NCBI RefSeq assembly: GCF_001570945.1
Contig: NZ_BCSQ01000023.1
Span: 1 to 50,014 of the forward strand
DNA: 50,014 nt
Source of the DNA: Janibacter anophelis NBRC 107843
Lineage (GTDB): Bacteria > Actinomycetota > Actinomycetes > Actinomycetales > Dermatophilaceae
Reading direction: 5' to 3'
Part shown: piece after piece, positions 28,165-38,178 of the stretch
Numbering within the stretch: position 1 is the first letter of the stretch
Layout: each line of letters begins with the position of its first letter
Program-made: the position numbers and the translations under genes
Notes under the pieces: model-generated
What the model was told of the DNA's origin: nothing
Databases searched by the model: none
Seen by the model: the letters and a program-made list of their open reading frames with translations, nothing else

Positions 28165-28923
28165 TCAGTCCCGCCAGCGGAACGTGCGCACCACCGCGAG
28201 GCTGAGCAGCGCGCCCCACACGATGAGGACCGCCCACTGCAGCAGCGGCACGGCCGCCCCGGTCATCCCGTCACGGAAGGCGTCGCCGAGCGCGCCGGAG
28301 GGCAGCCACCGCACGACCGGGCCCAGCCCGGCGACGGTGTCGCCCGGCAGGAGCAGCCCACCGAGGCCGGCGAGGAGCACCCACACGAGGTTGGCCACGG
28401 CGAGGACCGCCTCGGCCCGCATCAGGCCGGCCAGGAGCAGGGCGAGCGCGACGAAGACCCAGACGCCCAGCACGGCGGTCACGGGAGCCGTGAGCAGACC
28501 CAGCGGATCGGGTCGCCAGCCGAGGGCGAGCCCCAGCGCGCCGAGCACGAGGAGCTGGACGGCGGCGACCCCGGCGACGGCCACGGCCTTGCCGGCGAGC
28601 AGGCCGTCGGTGCCGACGGGCGTCGTTGCGAGGAAGCGCAGGACGCCGTACCGGCGGTCGAAGCCGGTCTGGATGGCCTGCCCGGTGAAGGCGGTGGAGA
28701 CGACGGCGAGGGCGAGGACGCCCGGGACGACGAGGGCCACCCGCGGCTCGGGGAGCGCAGGGTAGGACGAGGCGATGAGGGCGACCATCGCGAGCGCGGG
28801 GAGGACGAGGGAGACGAGCAGCTGCTCGCCGTTGCGCGCGAGGATCGCCGCCTCGAAGCGGGCCTGGGCGAGCACCCGCCGGCCCTGCGGCTGGGTGGGG
28901 GAGAGGGCGGTGTCAGCGGCCAC
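28165..28923 (-). CDS. ABC-2 type exporter permease
   Basis: Membrane subunit of a two-gene ABC exporter. It has 252 residues with about six hydrophobic segments (for example LLVSLVLPALAMVALIASS, VALVVPGVLALAVVSTAF, AVAGVAAVQLLVLGALGLAL) and the ABC-2 hallmark region VRWLPSGALGDAFRDG near the C-terminus. Its start overlaps the ATPase gene by 11 nt, so the two are coupled. The substrate is unknown. The same pair beside ctaA and sufR is conserved in actinobacteria, where it is often labelled as antibiotic transport without proof. Confidence 0.85.
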   Translation of the reverse strand: MAADTALSPTQPQGRRVLAQARFEAAILARNGEQLLVSLVLPALAMVALIASSYPALPEPRVALVVPGVLALAVVSTAFTGQAIQTGFDRRYGVLRFLATTPVGTDGLLAGKAVAVAGVAAVQLLVLGALGLALGWRPDPLGLLTAPVTAVLGVWVFVALALLLAGLMRAEAVLAVANLVWVLLAGLGGLLLPGDTVAGLGPVVRWLPSGALGDAFRDGMTGAAVPLLQWAVLIVWGALLSLAVVRTFRWRD

Positions 28924-29623
28924 GGGGTCCTCCGGTCAGCGCGAAGTAGGCGTCCTCGAGCCGCCCCTCCCCGGCGATCGCCCCCGGGGTGCCGTCGGCG
29001 ACCACCCGCCCCCGGTCGAGGATGACGACCCGGTCGGCGAGGCGCTCGGCCTCGTCGAAGCCGTGGGTGGTGACGACCAGCGCCACCCCCGCGTCGCGCC
29101 GCTCACGGATCAGCTCCCACACGGCCAGACGCGCGTGCGGGTCCAGACCGGCGGTCGGCTCGTCGAGGAAGGCGACCTCCGGGTCGCCGAGGAGGGCGGC
29201 CGCGAGCGCCACGCGCTGGCGTTGGCCGCCACTCAGGCGGCGCACCGGCGTCCGGGCGAAGGGGGCGATGTCCAGTCGGTCGATGAGCTCACGTGAGCGT
29301 TCGGTGCGGTAGAGCCGTTGCAGGTGGGTGAGCAGTCGTGCCGCCGAGACGCTCTGGGGCAGGCCGCCGTCCTGGAGCATGACGCCGACGCGGGCCCGGT
29401 GGTCGGCGCCGGCCTGCCAGGGGTCGGTCCCGAGGACGCGGCAGGTTCCGGAGTCGGGTCGTTGCAGCCCCTCGAGGCACTCGATGGTCGTCGTCTTGCC
29501 GGCGCCGTTGGGCCCGAGGACGCAGGTGATCTCACCGCTGGAGGCAGCCCACGAGGCCCCGTCGACGGCGCGGGTCTCGCCGAAGACGCGGCACAGGTCC
29601 TCCACGACGACGGCACGGGTCAC
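28913..29623 (-). CDS. ABC exporter ATP-binding protein (DrrA-like)
   Basis: ATPase partner of the downstream ABC-2 permease. I choose GTG 29623 (VTRAVVVEDLCRVFGETRAVDG): the domain starts at once, and TAGACT lies 8 nt upstream, which suggests a leaderless message; the longer frame to 29683 adds non-homologous sequence. It has 236 residues: Walker A LGPNGAGKTTT (about 32-42), LQDGGLPQS (Q-loop), signature RLSGGQRQRVALA, Walker B VAFLDEPTAGLDP and switch His in VTTHGFDEAERL. Cargo is unknown. Divergent from sufR across a 190-nt region containing an 18-bp direct repeat. Confidence 0.88.
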   Translation of the reverse strand: MTRAVVVEDLCRVFGETRAVDGASWAASSGEITCVLGPNGAGKTTTIECLEGLQRPDSGTCRVLGTDPWQAGADHRARVGVMLQDGGLPQSVSAARLLTHLQRLYRTERSRELIDRLDIAPFARTPVRRLSGGQRQRVALAAALLGDPEVAFLDEPTAGLDPHARLAVWELIRERRDAGVALVVTTHGFDEAERLADRVVILDRGRVVADGTPGAIAGEGRLEDAYFALTGGPRGR

Positions 29624-29631
29624 GAGAGGCG

Positions 29632-29637
29632 AGTCTA
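29632..29637 (-). promoter_or_regulatory. Predicted -10 box of the ABC exporter operon (leaderless)
   Basis: TAGACT on the minus strand lies 8 nt before the GTG at 29623. No convincing -35 hexamer is visible; a CCGC-TGAC-GCGG repeat lies just upstream. Confidence 0.4.
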
Positions 29638-29654
29638 GGCGGGAGTCTCCGGCC

Positions 29655-29726
29655 CCGCTGACGCGGTCCCGGAGCCTCCTCATGCTCGATCAGATGCGCT
29701 GGCGGGGTCCGCTGACGCGGTCCCGG
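29655..29726. repeat. 18-bp exact direct repeat in the ABC-exporter/sufR divergent region
   Basis: CCGCTGACGCGGTCCCGG occurs at 29655-29672 and again at 29709-29726, 54 bp apart. Each copy holds a small palindrome (CCGC-TGAC-GCGG). The first is flanked by CTCCGG/CCGGAG, making a hairpin over 29647-29674. Possible paired operator or tandem hairpin. Confidence 0.6.
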
Positions 29727-29776
29727 GCCGCGCCCCTCCCGTGCGCCAGCGCCCGGAGATCGGGTTAGGACGACCT

Positions 29777-29807
29777 TTGTTGTGCAATTGGCTCAATTAC
29801 GTAACAT
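29777..29807 (+). promoter_or_regulatory. sufR promoter (leaderless) with AATTG-N3-CAATT operator candidate
   Basis: A -10 TAACAT (29802-29807) lies 6 nt before the sufR GTG. TTGTTG/TTGTGC (29777-29785) can serve as the -35. Between them is the inverted repeat AATTG-GCT-CAATT (29786-29798), in an AT-rich island unlike the surroundings. A repressor bound there would block RNA polymerase, which fits SufR autoregulation (inference). Confidence 0.5.
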
Positions 29808-29813
29808 GGATGT

Positions 29814-30542
29814 GTGGTTATTTCCCCGCGAGCCGCCAAGGCGCCGTCGGTCCCCGACGACGCCATGCGTGACGCGCGCACGCGGGACCGCGTCCTGGCC
29901 CTCATCAGCGAGCAGGGGCCGATCACCGCGGCCGATCTCGCCGCGGAGCTCGGGCTGACCGCCACCGGCGTGCGCCGCCACCTCGACCAACTCGCCGAGA
30001 CCGGCGCGGTGACCAGCCGCGCCCCGCACGCCGGCAAGCGTGGCCGCGGACGTCCGGCCCGGGAGTGGGTCGTCGGTGATTCCGGTCACGAGCGCCTGAC
30101 CGCCGACTACGACGAGCTCGCGGCCGAGGCCATGCGATTCGTGCGCCAGACCGGCGGCGAGGACGCCGTGCGCGCCTTCGCCGACCAGCGCATCCGCGCG
30201 CTCGAGGAGCGCTGCGCCCCCCAGATCGAGGCAGCGGGCGACGACCCCCGGGCGCGGACCGAGGCCCTCGTCGACGCCCTTCGCACCGAGGGCTACGCTG
30301 CCAGCGCCCGCACGGTCGGCGACGACGTCGTCGTCGGCCTCCAGCTGTGCCAGGGCCACTGCCCGGTGCAGCACGTCGCCGCGGAGTTCCCCGAGCTGTG
30401 CGAGGCCGAGACCGATGCCTTCAGCCGGCTCCTCGGCGTCCATGTCCAACGCCTGGCCACCCTGGCCCAGGGCGATCACGTCTGCACCACCTTCGTCCCC
30501 ACCCCGGGGGCGCGACCCGACACAGAGAGGTCCACCCGATGA
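29814..30542 (+). CDS. sufR: SufR-type iron-sulfur-sensing repressor of the suf operon
   Basis: Transcription factor that senses Fe-S status and represses suf genes when clusters are plentiful. It has 242 residues: an N-terminal winged helix-turn-helix ([36 protein letters not shown], seen at about 25-60), a wing with [11 protein letters not shown], and a C-terminal domain with Cys residues in [24 protein letters not shown] and DHVC that are likely cluster ligands. Start GTG 29814 has no Shine-Dalgarno but a -10 box 6 nt upstream. Its stop overlaps sufB (ATGA), so it leads the suf operon as Rv1460 does. Confidence 0.92.
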   Translation: MVISPRAAKAPSVPDDAMRDARTRDRVLALISEQGPITAADLAAELGLTATGVRRHLDQLAETGAVTSRAPHAGKRGRGRPAREWVVGDSGHERLTADYDELAAEAMRFVRQTGGEDAVRAFADQRIRALEERCAPQIEAAGDDPRARTEALVDALRTEGYAASARTVGDDVVVGLQLCQGHCPVQHVAAEFPELCEAETDAFSRLLGVHVQRLATLAQGDHVCTTFVPTPGARPDTERSTR

Positions 30543-31960
30543 GCACCAACATCGAAGAGCTCAACCCAGGGCTCAAGGACATCGGCCGCTACGAGTACGG
30601 CTGGTCGGACGCCGACTCGGCCGGTGCCAGCGCCAAGCGCGGCCTCAACGAGGACGTCGTCACCGACATCTCCGACCGCAAGGGTGAGCCCCAGTGGATG
30701 CGTGACCTGCGCCTGAAGTCGCTGCGGCTGTTCGACAAGAAGCCCATGCCGAGCTGGGGCAGCGACCTCACCGGCATCGACTTCCAGAACATCAAGTACT
30801 TCGTGAAGTCCACGGAGAAGCAGGCGACCTCCTGGGAGGACCTGCCCGAGGACATCAAGAACACCTACGACAAGCTCGGCATCCCCGAGGCGGAGAAGCA
30901 GCGCCTCGTCGCCGGCGTCGCCGCCCAGTACGAGTCCGAGGTCGTCTACCACCAGATCCGCGAGGACCTGGAGGAGAAGGGCGTCATCTTCGTCGACACC
31001 GACACCGGCCTGCGCGAGCACGAGGACCTCTTCCGCGAGTACTTCGGCACCGTCATCCCGGCCGGTGACAACAAGTTCGCCGCGCTCAACACCGCCGTGT
31101 GGTCGGGTGGCTCCTTCATCTACGTCCCGCCGGGTGTGCACGTCGACATCCCGCTGCAGGCCTACTTCCGGATCAACACCGAGAACATGGGCCAGTTCGA
31201 GCGGACGCTGATCATCGCCGACGAGGGCTCGTACGTGCACTACGTCGAGGGCTGCACCGCGCCGATCTACAAGACCGACTCGCTGCACAGCGCCGTCGTC
31301 GAGATCGTCGTGAAGAAGAACGCCCGCGTGCGCTACACGACGATCCAGAACTGGTCGAACAACGTCTACAACCTCGTCACCAAGCGCACCACGGTCGCCG
31401 AGGGCGGCACGATGGAGTGGGTCGACGGCAACATCGGCTCCAAGGTGACGATGAAGTACCCCGCGTGCTTCCTCCTCGGTGAGCACGCGAAGGGCGAGAC
31501 CCTCTCGATCGCCTTCGCCGGCGAGGGCCAGCACCAGGACGCCGGGGCCAAGATGGTCCACGCGGCCCCCAACACCTCGAGCTCGATCGTCTCGAAGTCG
31601 GTCGCGCGCGGTGGCGGTCGCACCTCCTACCGGGGCCTCGTCCAGGTCCTCGAGGGCGCGACCAACAGCAAGTCCTCCGTCGTCTGCGACGCGCTGCTCG
31701 TCGACACGATCAGCCGCTCCGACACCTACCCTTACGTCGACGTCCGCGAGGACGACGTGCAGATGGGCCACGAGGCGACCGTCTCCAAGGTGTCGGCGGA
31801 CCAGCTCTTCTACCTCATGTCCCGCGGCATGAGCGAGGAGGAGGCCATGGCGATGATCGTGCGTGGCTTCGTCGAGCCCATCGCGCGCGAGCTGCCGATG
31901 GAGTACGCCCTCGAGCTCAACCGCCTCATCGAACTCCAGATGGAAGGAGCCGTCGGCTGA
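30539..31960 (+). CDS. sufB: SufB, Fe-S cluster assembly scaffold subunit
   Basis: Scaffold of the SufBCD complex on which Fe-S clusters are built. Start ATG 30539 overlaps the sufR stop by 4 nt; the preceding in-frame sequence belongs to sufR in another frame. It has 473 residues, the normal SufB size, without the intein that splits the M. tuberculosis homologue. Motifs: [53 protein letters not shown] (conserved Cys), [27 protein letters not shown] and the C-terminal [21 protein letters not shown]. Part of sufR-B-D-Rieske-C-S-U-T. Confidence 0.97.
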   Translation: MSTNIEELNPGLKDIGRYEYGWSDADSAGASAKRGLNEDVVTDISDRKGEPQWMRDLRLKSLRLFDKKPMPSWGSDLTGIDFQNIKYFVKSTEKQATSWEDLPEDIKNTYDKLGIPEAEKQRLVAGVAAQYESEVVYHQIREDLEEKGVIFVDTDTGLREHEDLFREYFGTVIPAGDNKFAALNTAVWSGGSFIYVPPGVHVDIPLQAYFRINTENMGQFERTLIIADEGSYVHYVEGCTAPIYKTDSLHSAVVEIVVKKNARVRYTTIQNWSNNVYNLVTKRTTVAEGGTMEWVDGNIGSKVTMKYPACFLLGEHAKGETLSIAFAGEGQHQDAGAKMVHAAPNTSSSIVSKSVARGGGRTSYRGLVQVLEGATNSKSSVVCDALLVDTISRSDTYPYVDVREDDVQMGHEATVSKVSADQLFYLMSRGMSEEEAMAMIVRGFVEPIARELPMEYALELNRLIELQMEGAVG

Positions 31961-33129
31961 TGAGCCTTCTGGCTGACTCGGGCCCCAAGGCCCACACCCA
32001 CTCCGCGGAGACGCTGGTCCCGGACCAGTCCCGTGCCGAGCGCACCCGCTCCTGGCAGGTCGCCGACTTCCCCGTCCCCACCGGGCGCGAGGAGGACTGG
32101 CGCTTCACGCCCGTCGGTGAGCTGGGCGACCTCTTCTCCGACGCAGCGGGCAGCGCGCAGCTCGACGTCACGCACGACCTGCCGACCGGGGTGACCCGCT
32201 CGGTCGTGTCCGCCGACGAGGCCCGCGCCGCCGGTGCGCCGCTGCCGGCCGACCGGTCCGCGGCCGTCGCCGCGAGCGGCGAAGAGGTCGTCGTCCTCGA
32301 CGTCCCCGCCGAGGCCGAGATCGCCGAGCCGGTGCGCATCCGCCTGCACGGGGCGACCCGCGAGACGGTGCGCGCCCACCACCTCGTCCGCGTCGGCGCC
32401 TTCGCCAAGGCGACGCTCGTCGTCGAGCACACCGGCACGACGGACTACACCGAGCTGCTGTCGGTCGTCGCCGGCGACAGCTCGCAGCTGACGATCGTCT
32501 CCCTGCAGGACTGGGAGGACGACGCGCACCACCTGGGCCAGCACGACGTCGTCGTCGGCCGCGACGCCAGCGTGCGCCACATCGCCATCACCATCGGCGG
32601 CGGCATCGTGCGGATCAACACCAATGCCTCCTACGCGGGCCCGGGCGGGTCCTTCGAGGCCTTCGGTGTCTACTTCGCCGACGCGGGGCAGCACCTGGAG
32701 CACCGGCTCTTCGTCGACCACGAGGCGCCGCACTGCACGAGCAATGTCGAGTACAAGGGCGCCCTGCAGGGCGAGACCGCGCACACCGTCTGGGTGGGCG
32801 ACGTCCTCATCCGCGCCGCGGCCGAGGGCACCGAGACCTACGAGCTCAACCGCAACCTCGTGCTGACCGACGGTGCGCGCGCCGACTCGGTCCCCAACCT
32901 CGAGATCGAGACCGGCGAGATCGTCGGTGCCGGCCACGCGTCGACGACCGGCCGCTTCGACGACCTGCAGCTGTTCTACCTGCAGTCGCGCGGCGTCCCC
33001 GAGGACGAGGCCCGTCGCCTCGTCGTGCGCGGCTTCTTCAACAGCATCGTCCAGCGCATCGGTGACCCTGAGATCAGCGAGCGCATCATGGCCGCGATCG
33101 ACGTCGAGCTCGAAGGGGGCGCGGCATGA
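31960..33129 (+). CDS. sufD: SufD, Fe-S cluster assembly subunit
   Basis: Paralogue of SufB that completes the SufBC2D scaffold and is linked to iron entry. It has 389 residues. It shares the beta-helix core with SufB: HRLFVDHEAPHCTSNVEYKG, GDVLIRAAAEGTETYELNRNL, HASTTGRFDDLQLFYLQSRG, EDEARRLVVRGFFN. Start ATG 31960 overlaps the sufB stop as TGATG, with GAAGGAG about 10 nt upstream. The stop overlaps the next gene by 4 nt. Confidence 0.95.
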   Translation: MSLLADSGPKAHTHSAETLVPDQSRAERTRSWQVADFPVPTGREEDWRFTPVGELGDLFSDAAGSAQLDVTHDLPTGVTRSVVSADEARAAGAPLPADRSAAVAASGEEVVVLDVPAEAEIAEPVRIRLHGATRETVRAHHLVRVGAFAKATLVVEHTGTTDYTELLSVVAGDSSQLTIVSLQDWEDDAHHLGQHDVVVGRDASVRHIAITIGGGIVRINTNASYAGPGGSFEAFGVYFADAGQHLEHRLFVDHEAPHCTSNVEYKGALQGETAHTVWVGDVLIRAAAEGTETYELNRNLVLTDGARADSVPNLEIETGEIVGAGHASTTGRFDDLQLFYLQSRGVPEDEARRLVVRGFFNSIVQRIGDPEISERIMAAIDVELEGGAA

Positions 33130-33461
33130 GCGCCGTCGCCCAGCCCGACTTCGTCCGGGTGTGCAGCCTCGACGAGCTGACCGTGGGGGAGGCTGCCAAG
33201 GCCGACCTGTCCGGTCGGATCATCGCGATCGTGCGCACCGAGGACGGTGGCGTCCACGCGATCGACGACGAGTGCACCCACGGCAAGGTCTCCCTCTCGG
33301 AGGGCGAGGTCGACGGCTGCACCATCGAGTGCTGGCTGCACGGCTCGCGCTTCGACCTCGTCTCCGGCCGCCCCACCGGCCTGCCGGCGACCGTCCCGGT
33401 CGCGGTCCACACGGTCCAGGTGACCGACGACGGCGACGTGCTCGTCGCCCTGGCCGACTGA
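33126..33461 (+). CDS. Rieske-type ferredoxin (non-heme iron oxygenase ferredoxin subunit) in the suf operon
   Basis: Small cytoplasmic Rieske ferredoxin of 111 residues. Cluster ligands are C50/H52 (ECTHGK) and C69/H72 (CWLHGSRFD); the disulfide Cys pair of high-potential Rieske proteins is absent, as in oxygenase ferredoxins. It overlaps the sufD stop by 4 nt and precedes sufC by 29 nt. This place in the suf operon is common in actinobacteria. Its electron partner is unknown; it may reduce SufBCD or an iron source, or simply be an early client (inference). Confidence 0.88.
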   Translation: MSAVAQPDFVRVCSLDELTVGEAAKADLSGRIIAIVRTEDGGVHAIDDECTHGKVSLSEGEVDGCTIECWLHGSRFDLVSGRPTGLPATVPVAVHTVQVTDDGDVLVALAD

Positions 33462-33490
33462 CCCCCCACACGTCAAGGAAGAAGACAGAC

Positions 33491-35552
<2,062 letters not shown>

Positions 35553-35553
<1 letters not shown>

Positions 35554-36023
35554 TGGACCTCTACCAGGAGCTGATCCTCGACCACTCCAAGCGCAAGGTC
35601 GGCCACGGCCTGCGTGAGGGCGAGGCCGCCGAGGTGCACCACGTCAACCCGACCTGTGGCGACGAGGTGACGCTGCGCGTGCACCTCGACGGCACCGGCC
35701 CCGAGGCGCACATCACCGACATCTCCTACGAGGCGATGGGCTGCTCGATCTCCATGGCGAGCGTGTCCATCCTCGCCGAGGAGGTCACCGGCGAGACCAT
35801 CCACGAGGCGATGGACGTCCACGAGGCGATGCGCCAGATGCTCACCAGCCGGGGCCAGGACCCCGGCGACGAGGAGGTCATCGGCGACGGTGTCGCCCTC
35901 GCCGGTGTCGCGCAGTACCCGGCGCGCGTCAAGTGCGCCCTGCTGGGCTGGATGGCCCTCACCGACGCGCTGGCCCGGGCCGGCGTCGACGTCTCGACCA
36001 CTTCCCAAGGAGAGAGCGCATGA
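35553..36023 (+). CDS. sufU: SufU, zinc-dependent sulfurtransferase
   Basis: Accepts sulfur from SufS and passes it to SufBCD; it replaces SufE in Gram-positives. The start ATG 35553 overlaps the sufS stop as TGATG. It has 156 residues. Zinc ligands match the SufU set: Cys35 and Asp37 (PTCGDEV), Cys64 (GCSISMAS) and Cys128 (RVKCALLGW). The insertion that separates SufU from IscU is present around DVHEAMRQMLTSRG. Its stop overlaps sufT by 4 nt. Confidence 0.96.
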
Positions 36024-36349
36024 CCGCACAGGCCCCCACCCCGAGCAACGTCGCGGACGTCGAGGAGGCGCTGCGTGACGTCGTCGACCCCGAGCTGGGG
36101 ATCAACGTCGTCGACCTCGGCCTCGTCTACGGCATCACCGTCGACCCGCAGAACCACGCCGTCATCGACATGACCCTCACCTCGGCCGCGTGCCCGCTGA
36201 CCGACGTCATCGAGGACCAGGTCGACCAGGCCCTCAGCGACCTCGTCACCGACTCGCGGATCAACTGGGTCTGGATGCCGCCGTGGGGTCCGGACAAGAT
36301 CACCGACGACGGGCGCGAGCAGCTGCGCGCCCTCGGCTTCAACATCTGA
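36020..36349 (+). CDS. sufT: SufT/MIP18-family (DUF59) Fe-S maturation protein
   Basis: Auxiliary factor for Fe-S protein maturation. It has 109 residues with the family motifs DVVDPELGINVVDLGLVYGI and MTLTSAACPLTD (conserved Cys, likely functional). Start ATG 36020 has AAGGAG 7 nt upstream and overlaps the sufU stop (ATGA). It is last in the suf run before acVLRF1, which starts 11 nt later and may be co-transcribed. Corresponds in position to Rv1466. Confidence 0.94.
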   Translation: MTAQAPTPSNVADVEEALRDVVDPELGINVVDLGLVYGITVDPQNHAVIDMTLTSAACPLTDVIEDQVDQALSDLVTDSRINWVWMPPWGPDKITDDGREQLRALGFNI

Positions 36350-36360
36350 GCCACTCTCGG

Positions 36361-36936
36361 ATGACCCGCACCGTCGAGGTCGACCCGGCTCGCCTCGACC
36401 GGTGGGTCGCCGGCTTCGCAGCCCGGCACGACGGCGTCACGCGCGCCGACGTGCCGGGCTCGTTCGTGCTCACCGGTGGCGACGGTACGACCGCGACGGG
36501 GGAGCCCTTCGACCACGCGCGCGTCGGTCTCGTCCTCGTGCGCCGCGGCGGTCATGCCGTGGGCCGTGACGAAGGGGGCGACCTCGTCGCCCACACCTGT
36601 GGCACGGCGTACGTGCAGGGCAAGACGAAGAAGGGCGGGTGGAGCCAGCAGCGCTACGCCCGGCGCCGTGGCAACCAGGCCGACGGGGTCGTCGGCAAGG
36701 TGGTCGAGCTCGCCGTGCGCCATCTGCCCGTCGGCAGCGTGGACGCGCTCGTCCTCGGCGGCGACCGCAGGATGGCCGAGCAGGTCCTCGACGACGACCG
36801 CCTCGCGCACCTGCGCGCCCTGCCTCGCCGGGCGCTGTGGGACCTGCCGGACCCGAGGCTGACGGTTCTGCAGGACGCCGCGCGGCGTGCCCGCGCGGTG
36901 CGGATCGCGCTGGAGGGTCCGCCCGCCGGCTGGTGA
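36361..36936 (+). CDS. acVLRF1, actinobacterial Vms1-like peptidyl-tRNA hydrolase/release factor
   Basis: Probable ribosome-rescue factor of the Vms1/eRF1-like superfamily, which releases stalled nascent chains from peptidyl-tRNA. It has 191 residues. The key segment is QGKTKKGGWSQQRYARRRGNQ at about 87-107 (shown here as seen); the Gln in GGWSQQ (residues 92-97) is the likely catalytic position by analogy with Vms1. The C-terminal half contains SVDALVLGGDRRMAEQVL. ATG 36361, 11 nt after sufT. Why it neighbours the suf operon is unclear. Identified from memory of family motifs. Confidence 0.8.
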   Translation: MTRTVEVDPARLDRWVAGFAARHDGVTRADVPGSFVLTGGDGTTATGEPFDHARVGLVLVRRGGHAVGRDEGGDLVAHTCGTAYVQGKTKKGGWSQQRYARRRGNQADGVVGKVVELAVRHLPVGSVDALVLGGDRRMAEQVLDDDRLAHLRALPRRALWDLPDPRLTVLQDAARRARAVRIALEGPPAGW

Positions 36937-36960
36937 GGCCTGTTGGGGCGAGCGACCGAC

Positions 36961-37051
36961 GATGAGGGGCGGCGCGCTGCCGAAGTCCTTCGTTGGTGGG
37001 GTGGTGGCGTTGTCGTTCTCGACTTCGGCTTGATGCTGCGCCGACCTCATC
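36961..37051. repeat. Dispersed palindromic element, copy A
   Basis: Left arm GATGAGGGGCGGCGC then GCTGCCGAAGTC (36961-36987); right arm GACTTCGGC then GCTGCGCCGACCTCATC (37021-37051). The arms pair with one bulge. The inner 40 nt at 37003-37042 match copy B (47937-47976) at 37 of 40 positions. It fills most of the gap between acVLRF1 and the convergent metallopeptidase gene. Confidence 0.7.
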
Positions 37052-37097
37052 GTCCGCCGCTCGCCGCCACCCGCGCCCCCTCGTCGTCGGGAGCGGC

Positions 37098-37130
37098 CCT
37101 TCGAGAGGGTTGCTGCGCGACCTCCTCAGG
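37098..37130 (-). repeat. Short dispersed module next to copy A
   Basis: On the minus strand CCTGAGGAGGTCGCGCAGC continuing to CTCTCGAAGGG matches the module at 47887-47920 at about 30 of 34 positions. Here it lies outside the palindromic element and in the opposite orientation. Confidence 0.6.
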
Positions 37131-37139
37131 CGGCGGCGG

Positions 37140-38063
37140 TCAGATGTTGTTGGGGTCGCTGACCTCGAAGGTGTCGCACTGGTTGACCGACGTCGCCTGC
37201 ATGCCGCGCAGCAGCCAGGCCTGACGGGCCTTGGCCGAGCCGTGGGTCCAGGCCTCGGGCTGGACGCCGCCGCCGGACTTCTTCTGGATCTCGTCGTCAC
37301 CGACCGACTTGGCGGCGCCCATGGCGTTCTTGACGTCGGCCTCGCTGATGCCGGTGATGAGGGCCTCTCCGTTGGCGTCCTTGGTCTCGGTCGCGTGCTG
37401 GATCCACATGCCGGCGAAGCAATCGGCCATGAGCTCCACGCGCACCGCGCCGGAGTCGGCTCCCTGCGGATCCTTCTGCGCCTCGTCGAGGACGCCGTAG
37501 ACGTTCTGGATGTGGTGGCCGTACTCGTGGGCGAGGACGTAGAGCTCGGCGAGGACGCCGTCCTCGGCGCCGAGCTGGCTCTCCATGATGTCGAAGAAGT
37601 CGGTGTCGATGAAGATCCGCTCGTCGACGGGGCAGTAGAAGGGGCCGACCTGGTTGCTCGCCGTGCCGCACTGGGACTGGGTCTGGCCCTGGTACACGAC
37701 GACCCGGTTGGGTCCCCGGAAGTCCTGACCGGCGTCCTGCAGGGCCTTGGCCAGGTCCGGCTGGTCGTTCCAGAAGTCGTACAGGCTGTTCTCGCCCAGG
37801 ACCATCAGGCACTCACGGTCCTGCTTCGCGTCGGCGCCCGTCGTGCACTTCTCCGCCAGACGCGAGTCGCTCTGGCCCTGACCGGTCTCCTGGGGCTGTC
37901 CTCCGGTCAGGTCGCCCGGGTCGCCACCGAAGAACATGTAGATCAGCAGGACGATCACGCCGACGATGCCACCGCCACCGGCGATGACCGGGCCACGGCC
38001 ACCACCTCCGCCGCCACCACCCATGCGCGAGGTGTCGAGTGACGCGTTGTCGTTGATGCTCAT
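37140..38063 (-). CDS. YpfJ/KPN_02809-family neutral zinc metallopeptidase
   Basis: Membrane-anchored putative metallopeptidase of unknown substrate. The start ATG 38063 has GGAGGAG 5 nt upstream; the frame runs further to 38369 without support. It has 307 residues: a short N-terminus with an eight-glycine run (SRMGGGGGGGGRGP), one transmembrane segment (about 27-46, GGGGIVGVIVLLIYMFF), a linker, then an extracytoplasmic catalytic domain with the zinc motif LAHEYGHHIQ and the later acidic ligand region VELMADCFAGMW. Four or more Cys suggest disulfides. Divergent from the ABC-F gene. Confidence 0.9.
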   Translation of the reverse strand: MSINDNASLDTSRMGGGGGGGGRGPVIAGGGGIVGVIVLLIYMFFGGDPGDLTGGQPQETGQGQSDSRLAEKCTTGADAKQDRECLMVLGENSLYDFWNDQPDLAKALQDAGQDFRGPNRVVVYQGQTQSQCGTASNQVGPFYCPVDERIFIDTDFFDIMESQLGAEDGVLAELYVLAHEYGHHIQNVYGVLDEAQKDPQGADSGAVRVELMADCFAGMWIQHATETKDANGEALITGISEADVKNAMGAAKSVGDDEIQKKSGGGVQPEAWTHGSAKARQAWLLRGMQATSVNQCDTFEVSDPNNI

Positions 38064-38132
38064 CGGCGCTCCTCCACGAGGATGGTCCGGCTGCGGACCG
38101 GGACGGATGCGGTCACCCGCGGTACTGCGACT

Positions 38133-38138
38133 TACACT
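38133..38138 (+). promoter_or_regulatory. Predicted -10 box for the ABC-F gene
   Basis: TACACT lies 40 nt before the GTG start, which leaves a leader of about 35 nt with a CAGGAG ribosome binding site. The -35 region is not clear. Confidence 0.4.
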
Positions 38139-38178
38139 AACCGGCGACAGACCCTCAGTACGTGCAGGAGAAGCCCCC

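Noticed and set aside
28165-29623. Antibiotic-resistance exporter
   Set aside because: Homologues are often labelled this way, but the pair is a conserved core neighbour of ctaA/sufR and nothing in the sequence shows drug specificity.
30539-31960. Intein in sufB
   Set aside because: The M. tuberculosis sufB has one, but here the reading frame gives a normal 473-residue SufB with no splicing motifs.
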